From the NCBI GenBank assembly GCA_021018995.1, contig CM037595.1:93260491-93324490 (forward strand): a stretch of DNA of 64,000 bases. The letters run 5' to 3'. Position numbers and translations under genes: made by a program. This DNA comes from Chloranthus sessilifolius. Its lineage: Eukaryota; Streptophyta; Magnoliopsida; Chloranthales; Chloranthaceae. Below the pieces are notes generated by a model. The model saw only the letters and a list, made by a program, of their open reading frames with translations, searched no databases and was not told the origin of the DNA. Positions 56,359 through 64,000 of this stretch are shown piece by piece. Every line of letters begins with the position of its first letter. Within the stretch, counting starts at the first letter, position 1.

Positions 56359-57578
56359 TGTGACGACCCGACTTTCCCACGGATTTCTAAGAAAGCCGGC
56401 TCATCCATTGCCTTGATCCCAGTTGTGTCACCCCGAAATATCCACACACTAGTAATAGGAATTCCCACAACTTTAGCATCAAGGGCTCTGAAAATCCCAC
56501 TGTGTCGACCCAACCTTCCAGAGCGGAATTCTAGGAAAGTCGGATTGTTGGGGCACTTGGCATACACATGGAGCAGAAATCAAAACAATACACATTGGCA
56601 AAATATTGATCCCATTCCTAATATTTACACAAAGTATAACCAAAGATTCTAGCCACCGGTGACGGCCGACCGTCACCTAAATAGTGGTGCATATTCACAA
56701 AATATGAATTTAATTTTCTGTATACACATCTGATACTATACCAAGTCAAAATAATTCAAATCCCGACTAAGGGAAAAACTCTTCTGGCAGAAGATTAGCC
56801 TCTTCCTCAGGTACGTAGTCTGGATCCACTGTGAGCTCAGGATCCTGCTCTATGTCCACACCTCCGACACATAGTGTCGGGGTGAGCTAACAGTCTAAGC
56901 TCAGTAGGGGGAATTCAATACCAATTACATTTCATCTTATGAAGCATAGATTCAATGACAAAAGACAAAAGCATTTTCAAATCAAATTCAGAATTTAAAC
57001 ATTGAACTCGAAATTTCAAAATCCAAAACATATACCATCAAAGGAAAAATATGATTTCATGAATGGCCGAAGAATCAGAACAAAATTTGTAATCAAGGTG
57101 GGACTCAAGCATTCCATACATGGAAATTGAGCATTCCATATGTGGAAATTGAGTCAAAACCTCGAGGATTCTACCCCTCCCTAGTGCCTCTACTCCTCTC
57201 ACCCACTTGATTACAGAGTCAAATTCACAACAAATTCCGAAGGATTCAAAGATACAAAGATACATACGTTTTCAGATTCAAAGTGCGGAATTTCATATTC
57301 GCATACAAAGAGTCGAAGTATAAACACAAATCAATGATCCATATGCAATGCAAAAGACTTTAAAAATTTCCATTTGTTTTATTTCCCATGATCATGAGTT
57401 TAATTATCATTCAAATCTATAAATCAAATCAAAAATGGAAACATGCATCAAATTTTCCCCTACCTCGTTTCCGATGCCGCTCAAGCAAATTTCACTGTTT
57501 CAAACATACTTCGACTTTGACTATTAAAACCTAACCCGGCTTTCTGACACGGATTTCTGAGAAAGTCGTGTCGTCACA
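56359..57578. mobile_element. Solo-LTR-like insert in gag of copy C
   Basis: 1220 bp. Starts TGTGACGACCCGACTTTC; the right end read inward is TGTGACGACACGACTTTC (17 of 18 equal). TTATG flanks both sides (56354-56358, 57579-57583). TG...CA ends and a 5-bp duplication fit a solo LTR; the long inverted ends are unusual for one. No coding domain. A non-autonomous DNA element is the alternative. Confidence 0.75.
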
Positions 57579-58499
57579 TTATGGGTCAAGCGAAACTTTA
57601 CTAGATGGGTATCGAGCGCCGTAAACATTCCCAACGTCTTCCACTCATCTCCACATGGGGTGACATGAAGGTCTAATTGAATGAGAAGTATGTTCCTATA
57701 ACCTATGATGAACGTCTTCTTGATCAATTGCAATCACTTCGCCAAGGGATTATGTCGGTCACTGAATATATCGACAAGTTTGAAAACTTGATGTCCCAAG
57801 CTAATATACAGGAACAAGAAAAGGTTATCCTATCTCGATTTCGAACAGGTCTTTCTCCTGAATTACAGAGAGAACTTATTTTGTATCTTGTAACCAATCT
57901 AAACGAATGTTTCTCTAGGGTTGAAGAGTTGGAGCGATACCTTAAGACCCCTCAAACAAGACGTTCTTATGCTAGTGGGTCTGGTTATAAGCCCAACTAC
58001 TACGAATCTAAATCTTTTGTCAACTCCCAATCGGCTAAATCTAATTCAATTACCAATCCGGTAATTAGAGCTGAAAAGGGTAAAAGTACAATGATAGAGG
58101 GCCCAAAAAATGGCGATCAAGGCAATTGCTACAGGTGTTAGGGATTCAGACATTTTGCATCTTAGTGTCCTACCTGTAGTTTGCTCATTTAAGAATAAAT
58201 TGTAGAAGAACAGGGAGACGGAGAAGTCGAAATCTATGAACCCAAATCATTTCCTAGTGAAGAAGAAGATCACATAGCGGAAAAGACTGTAGCGTGTCTT
58301 CGAGAAATTTCCTACCCTGTTGAGGAGAATAATACCTCACAGGCGCTTGTGGTTAGATGTGTTCTAGCTCAATCCAAGGAGAGTGATGTTTGGCAAAGGG
58401 ATAATATCTTTTATACCATTGCCAAGTGTGGTGAGAAAGCGTGTAAGGTTATAGTCGACAATGGAAGTTGCACTAATGTCGTTTTCGAGCGCACAGTTT

Positions 58500-58580
58500 C
58501 TCCCTAGGTTTTGAGAAAATCCTAAGTGTCTTTCAATCTTTCATCCCTAGGTTTTGAGAAAATCCTAAGTGTTCAATCTC
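58500..58580. repeat. Short tandem duplication at the edge of copy C
   Basis: CCCTAGGTTTTGAGAAAATC and the following CTAAGTGT occur twice, 46 bp apart. Confidence 0.7.
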
Positions 58581-60153
58581 TCTCAATGACTCGCCCAATG
58601 TGTGGTGACATATTTATCGACATACGAACTTTACCATTGATCAAAGGTTGTGTATCATAAGGCTTGTCCCTGTCACAATGTCTTTAGCAAGGAAATCTAA
58701 TTCTTCATTTCTCTGTTTAAATATGATGAAAGGACACATCCATTGACTGTCTAAGATGACATATCCTTTTTAACTGATTTGAGAACCACCACCACCTTCC
58801 CATCTGATTATGTTACAGAAATTGCATTCAACAATCAAATAGAGTGGTGGAAGTGGTATCGCATGGATATGGCAGTGGGAGTCTGAAAACTGTTGGGGAG
58901 TCAGCTCAATGGGTGGAAGCCTGGAAGGTAATGTGACTTCTATATTCTTTTGTACAAAAAGATTTATTACAAACAAAAGAATAAAAAACTAAAAAAAATA
59001 AAAGTTGGATGCTAAGATATTTCTAATATATATATCCAAAGAATCCTCTACAAATGGCAAAGAGTCCAACTAGTGTGGAATATAGACTCAATTCTCCAAG
59101 TGAAGTGTATGGCACCGAGAACTATGAATCTATTTCCCGAGGGTCCAGATAACACTTAGTGAAAGGCCTCACCTTTGGGTGTGGGAGGAACATTGATATC
59201 TTTTTTTGGGGATAGGTAAGCTGGGATTGAACTTATGACCTAGAGGTTGCAATATTGATGGTAGTTTGTTGGTGGGCTACAGGGACCGGCTAATTAGCGT
59301 GTCTTATTGGAGGTGCTAGACAGATGAGATTCATACATGATCCATTTCGGTTGAATGCAACTGGTGAAAGTAATAGCTTTATTTTGGTTGATTATATTGA
59401 GCCAGGTTTTATTTTATTATTTAATCAATAAAAACTACTTGATTATATTCATTAAAAAGATAGAAAAAGTTGAACAAGAAGTTCAGACCGAAGCTCAAAA
59501 ATAGTATAGCAGCTACAAAAGAATGAAATTAAGTGCGAGGACGAGAATTTCCAACAATATGGTGATCCCTATGAATAATCCCTTGTATCGTCTTCTGATT
59601 TGGGAGACGTTAACTGTAACTTTCAGCCTCTATGTTCAACTCAGTTTTGTAAGACCTATAAGTCTCCATCATGGTTCAACGACGGATTATCATGTAAGCT
59701 TCTTTGTTCCACACTGAGAGCAAGAATGAGCTACTTCTAATGATATGGATAATAAAGAGATTTCATACAGAAGTAGTGATTAAGGCCATAAAACGGAAGC
59801 GCTAATGGAGTTCATGGCAAAGCATCAATAATGACACCGACTAAATGGCCATGTTGACTCATACCTTAATATCCAATGGTTTCTATCGTACATAAGAGTC
59901 ATCAATCTTATTATAAAGTGAGAAGGCCGGAAATGAGACGAGGGACAACATTAAATTTTTCGTTAAAAAAATAGTAATTCATCGGAGCGACTGAATGTGG
60001 GAACAGATTATAATAAAAATATTCTGGATTTTTACTGTCTTTTACTTTTTGTGCTCTCTCTGTCCGACTATCCCTCATTTAATGATCTTTAAAATCTCTC
60101 AATTAAATATCTTCCTCTAATCTCTTGCATCTCAGTTACCCTGAACACTCGCC

Positions 60154-60156
<3 letters not shown>
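58581..60156. other. No gene recognised
   Basis: Open stretches of up to 70 codons without similarity I know. 59220-59260 (GGTAAGCTGGGATTGAACTT) looks like a SINE box-B scrap on the minus strand. Confidence 0.45.

Positions 60157-60207
<51 letters not shown>
60157..60207. repeat. (CT)n microsatellite
   Basis: About 25 CT units abutting the 3' end of the LINE fragment on the minus strand, where a poly-A would be expected. Confidence 0.9.
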
Positions 60208-60211
<4 letters not shown>

Positions 60212-60790
60212 ATGAATGAGAAATTCATTAAGAAAAAGGTAGGCATGAGCAAAGAACTCGGACCTACATAAAGAAGAACAATTAGAAGGCTAGCCAAGTA
60301 ACAGTTAGACACCTAGACCTAACATGACACCAGCTTTCGCTAGGTGACCCACCTCATGGTTGCCACTACAAACTATATGATTAAAACAAAAAGATAAGTT
60401 GGAAACAAGACATTTGATTCTGTCAAGAATCAGCCAGTAGGTCTAGGGAGCCGAATCCTTCCTTTGAAGCCATCCGAGAACGACCTGAGAATCGCCTTCC
60501 ACTATATAATGATCCACTTGCTAGTTGAGAAGAAGAGTAACTCCATGCTGAGCAGCCAAGAGTTTGGCCTCATTGTTTGTGCAATCCGCAAGAAAATACT
60601 AAAGGCTTCAAGAACAATAACCTCATGATTGGCAATCGTACCACATCCTCCGGCATGGCCCGGATTACCGAGAGAACTGCCATCAGAGTGAGGTTTTAAA
60701 ATATTCGAGGAGGAGCCCACTGAATGTCCACCTTAGAGCTTAACCACACAGAAAATAGCCACGTTCTCCCAATCACGCAAGAATTCAGCC
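60208..60790 (-). mobile_element. LINE 3' fragment with RNase H domain
   Basis: Minus strand: LKPHSDGSSLGNPGHAGGCG (RVT_3-type RNase H start, with DGSSLGNPG), then in another frame NNEAKLLAAQHGVTLLL, YIVEGDSQVVLGWL and a final NHEVGHLAKAG. The 3' end is AATGAATTTCTCATTCATC as in plant L1s. At least one frame change and stops. Dead fragment. Confidence 0.78.
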
Positions 60791-61377
60791 CCTGCTCTCT
60801 CTCTCTCTCTCGTGCAGGGCACATGCAACCTACTAGTACATATAATCCAAAGGGAAAAGAGATTGCAGCATCAAGCAGTGTGAGTGAGTAGCAGCACGGA
60901 TTTCAGGGCATAATTATCAAAATCTCGAAGCAGCACGGTTCTTCGAGACCACACAAATCTGAATGAATTAGCACAATGAACAGTAATTTCAGACATCTTC
61001 AAGCAAAGCAGCAATGCTATAGAAACTCATCTTCCAGCAAATTTATCAGAAAAATCTGCAGCAACTGAATGTTGTATAAAAGAGCTGTGACACTCTTAGC
61101 ACTAAATATCCATCCTAATTTGTTATAAACCATAAAAGGGAGCTAAAATAACCTATCGCAGCTTAAAGAAACTGAACAGTGTATGAAAAGATGATCAAAA
61201 GAAGAAACTACAACAGCTCTCTCTCTCTCTCTCTCTGGAACAAGAAAGACCACATAGATTTTGTTCCCCAAGCAAAAATAGGACATGCATAATGGTCCAT
61301 AAGTCAAACAGATCCGCAGATCACATGCCCAACAAAGCTGTGAAGGTTGATTTTTCCAGGCACCCGGAAAAATAAAA
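60791..61377. other. No gene recognised
   Basis: Short (CT)n runs at 60797-60812 and 61217-61237. No exon or repeat ends identified. Confidence 0.5.
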
Positions 61378-61426
61378 CTTTTCATAAGGTTTTGTTTTTC
61401 CGGGCAAAACAAAACCTTATGAAAAG
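61378..61426. repeat. Perfect 21-bp hairpin with 7-nt loop
   Basis: Arms 61378-61398 and 61406-61426 are exactly complementary. Outer GGCAC/GTGCC (about 61359-61363 and 61428-61432) could extend the stem around a bulge. Confidence 0.88.
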
Positions 61427-61448
61427 AGTGCCTTAATTGGGTTTTAAG

Positions 61449-61596
61449 CAAGGTATCAAAATCGGTTTTGGTATCGGGTATCGGTCTATGGAGGACCGAT
61501 ACGAATCGGCCGATACCGATACTGAGTTGGAGGACCGATATGTATCTGTTTGGTATCGCTGATATGCATCGGTATCGGCTGATTATTTATACCTTG
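61449..61596. mobile_element. hAT-like MITE, CAAGGTAT-ended
   Basis: 148 bp. CAAGGTATCAAAATCGG at the left, TGATTATTTATACCTTG at the right. Flanks GTTTTAAG (61441-61448) and ATTCTAAG (61597-61604) agree in 6 of 8. Interior is GATACCGATAC-type motif. Confidence 0.7.
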
Positions 61597-61604
61597 ATTC
61601 TAAG

Positions 61605-63033
61605 ATGTGCGCTTTGCTGGTCGGAACAAGAAACCATGATCTTTTGTTTCTTGGATCTCGTGCTATTGGATGTGGCGATTGATCCTTGCTAGATTAAACA
61701 TCCGGAAAATGAATCTTGGAAAGATTGAAGTTGAACTGGAGAACTTAGTAATGGACTCGAAAGATTGAAGTTACTAATGGATGCCAAAGCGAAGAGCAGA
61801 ATTACGACCATCATCAAGGCCTTGTTTGGCAACTCACTTTTTGAAAACGCTTTTCACCCATGATTACCGAAGTCTCAATTTTTTTTAAAATTCATTTAAA
61901 ACTCATTTTTTTCATGAAACGTCGGAACATGTTTAGAACGCCCTTTTTTTTCATAAAAAATACTTGTATTTTTAGAAAGGGCGCTATTACTTGCACACGT
62001 TTTTTAAGTGATTGCACCAAATTTAAAGAAAGACTTAGTACTTAGGGACATGTGATATATAAAAATGCAATATGGGCCGTCTGATTTAAAGTTTATGATC
62101 AATAGATCTTAGGTACATAAAATTAGAGCAAAACATGATACTTGTCATATGATCTATTATAGTCAATTGTTGAATTATAAAATAGCCTTTGACTCATTTA
62201 ATCAAATGATGAAAATTATATTTTTGTTCTAATCTCTTGAATTATATAATAGCCTTTAACTCCATTTAATCATATGATGAATATTATATTTTACCCTAAT
62301 CTCTTGCAATCTATATCTTTAAATCATATCCTTCAAATCAAATGGCTTAGATGGTGTTTTCACATAGTAGAGGTCACCAAACTTGCAAATCTTTCTTTTA
62401 AATTCGGTGCAATCACTTGAAAAATGTGTGCAAGTTATGGCTCCCTTTTAAAAAGAATCACACTTTTTATGTTTTAAAGTGTTTTTTGTGATTATTTTTT
62501 CAAACTTTTCCTCATTTTGCCACAAATAATATTTATTTTTTAAAAAATTTTAGTACTTTTTCTCAAATGCTTCCCCATTTTTTCACGTTTTTTTAATGTG
62601 TGACTGAGTTTTTCGTGAATTATTTCTTAGTAACTATGTTTTCACTCAAAGAAATTAGCACCTTTAAGCTGAAAATATTAGTGTTAAAAAGCTAACCCAT
62701 GCGGCTTCTCAAATAGCACTATTTTTAGCATGTGAAAGATCATATCTTCTTGGGTTGTGACATTTTCGAAGCGTTATATAAAAGTCTTCTTTACCGAACT
62801 TGAAGAGTTCATTTTTTTTTTTAAGGCTGTGTTTGGAAATAAGCATTTGCATTTGAGAATTTCAAATCCTAGCATTTCAAATTTAGAATTTGATATATTT
62901 GGATTTGCAAATCTCTCTTGTTTGGATGTTTTACCATTGCATTAAAATTTGGCCTAAGGATTTGTAGATACTTTATTTAGCTAATTTTTTTTATAAAAAT
63001 AATTTATATTTCATTGGTTTCCTTCATTCTATG
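61605..63033. other. Non-coding, dispersed repeats
   Basis: 62030-62400 has words of the dispersed phrase family (GACATGTGATATATAAAAATG, TTAGGTACATAAAATTAGAGC). TTAGTAACTATG near 62630 resembles an end of the CATAGTTACC elements without a partner. No gene seen. Confidence 0.45.
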
Positions 63034-63161
63034 TAGGGGTGGAAGTTCGGTGCGCCGAACTAAAGCCGAAACTGAAAATTTCGGTTTCGGTGTCGGTTCA
63101 CTAAAAATTAAACCAGAACTGAAATGTTTTAAGTTCGGTTAGTCGAACTCTCCACCCCCTG
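63034..63161. repeat. TAGGGGTG-type MITE, short or truncated
   Basis: TAGGGGTGGAAGTTCGG at the left and CGAACTCTCCACCCCCTG at the right enclose AACCGAAACTG-type motifs. No target duplication seen. Confidence 0.45.
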
Positions 63162-63329
63162 AACCGAAATAGAATTGATTTGTTTTCATATTTTTTCGAA
63201 TATTTTATTTTATTTTTATTTATTTTTAGTTTTTCAAATTATGGTCAATTTTCTTTTTATTGGAAATTGATTTCTCTTGTTTGATAACATGAAAGAGTAA
63301 TCATATAGGTGGAATAAAAATTGTGATAT

Positions 63330-63950
63330 AAAGTCAAAGTTTTACTAAATATCAAATTTTGATCACAGATAAAAATTTACAATACCAAAATACAAATAAC
63401 ACAGTAATAAATATTATCTATTGTTAAGATACACTTCTCAAATTTTGAGTGAAGTTAAAATTTGAATAAAAATCAAATTTTGACTATAAGTCAAATTTTG
63501 ACCAATGAAAATGAGACAATGTATTTTAAAGTTATAAATTAAACAATGATAGATATTTTTAATTATAGTATTCTACTACTTACAATTTATAGCTTTTTAT
63601 AGAAAATCGAACTTTGATAAAAGTCAAACTTTGATTAAAGAAAAATTGCACTAATACGATATAAATTTATGTAGTAGTAGACTCTATTTATAAGCATATT
63701 TCGAATTTAACTACAAATAAATTTTGCACAAAAGTCAAAGTTTGACCATTAAAAATGAGGCAATTTATTTTAAAGTTATAAATTAAATAATGATAGATAT
63801 TTTTAATTATAATAATCCACTAATTAAAATTTATAACTTTTTATAAAAAATAAAACTTTGACCAAGAAAAAATTAAAAATAAATTTTGTATAAAAGTCAA
63901 TATTTGACCAAAAGTCAATGTTTGACTAAAGGTCAAACTATTGACTAATA
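63330..63950. repeat. 244-bp direct repeat rich in TTGAC words
   Basis: ATTTTAAAGTTATAAATTAA with the following ATGATAGATATTTTTAATTAT occurs at 63523 and again 244 bp later, with similar flanks. AGTCAAA and TTTGACC occur many times on both strands. It continues towards the right edge. Confidence 0.7.
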
Positions 63951-64000
63951 AAATTGTGATTCTAGTCTCACATTATAGATCAATATGAACACGCTATCAA

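Larger units (their letters stand above)
55139..58495 (+). mobile_element. Ty3/gypsy element, copy C (LTR, gag, start of protease), truncated
   Basis: 5' LTR 55139-55854, primer-site-like TGGTATCATAGAAC at 55859-55872, gag from about 55937 to 58170 with a CCHC knuckle near 58125-58165, and the start of the aspartic protease (DNGSCTNVV) near 58455-58485. No RT or integrase follows; the element stops near 58495. A 1.2-kb insert (56359-57578) divides gag. It is related to copies A and B but of another subfamily. Fossil with several breaks, inserted in a LINE. Confidence 0.88.

Overview
This is nuclear DNA of a flowering plant. The evidence is spliced host genes of plant type (a chloroplast import GTPase, a plant Kazal protein), chromovirus-type Ty3/gypsy elements with the plant initiator-Met primer site, plant L1 and RTE LINEs, tRNA-derived SINEs, and many short hAT-like elements. 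Long TE-filled introns suggest a large genome; I cannot name the genus. Four host genes, or parts of them, are visible; the rest is mostly mobile DNA.

Layout. 1-5615: minus-strand gypsy chromovirus copy running off the left edge. 5943-6903: a tRNA-type SINE, then a 5S rRNA-like copy joined to an RTE LINE tail. 7395-7787: last two exons of an FGGY sugar-kinase gene (XK-1/D-ribulose kinase-like). 7788-15250: intergenic, with a chain of short inverted-repeat elements, several with 8-bp target duplications. 16680-32617: complete TOC34-like gene in seven coding exons (310 aa). Its fourth coding intron is 13.5 kb and holds an RTE LINE with nested insertions, an LTR remnant, a decayed hAT transposon with a 121-bp tandem array, and a 5'-truncated gypsy copy. 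32618-37690: short elements, among them one sitting in (TA)n and a long-hairpin element. 37691-39145 (minus): two-exon gene for a small acidic protein with an MGGC acylation start. 39603-44748: SINE and hAT-like elements nested in each other. 47235-47633: membrane-anchored Kazal-type protein. 47858-58495: two L1 LINEs, the second interrupted by a gypsy copy that itself carries a 1.2-kb solo-LTR-like insert. 58496-64000: little coding signal, a LINE RNase H fragment, a perfect 21-bp hairpin and a 244-bp direct repeat.

Main pattern. A hAT transposase element in the TOC34 intron starts with CATGGATCAAAATCTCGG. Several 150-310-bp elements in the window begin and end with versions of the same sequence and have 8-bp duplications, so they look like its non-autonomous relatives. 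A second hAT-like group has TAGGGxTG ends. In both groups the interior is built largely of degenerate copies of one short motif. The other notable item is the 5S-RTE chimera.
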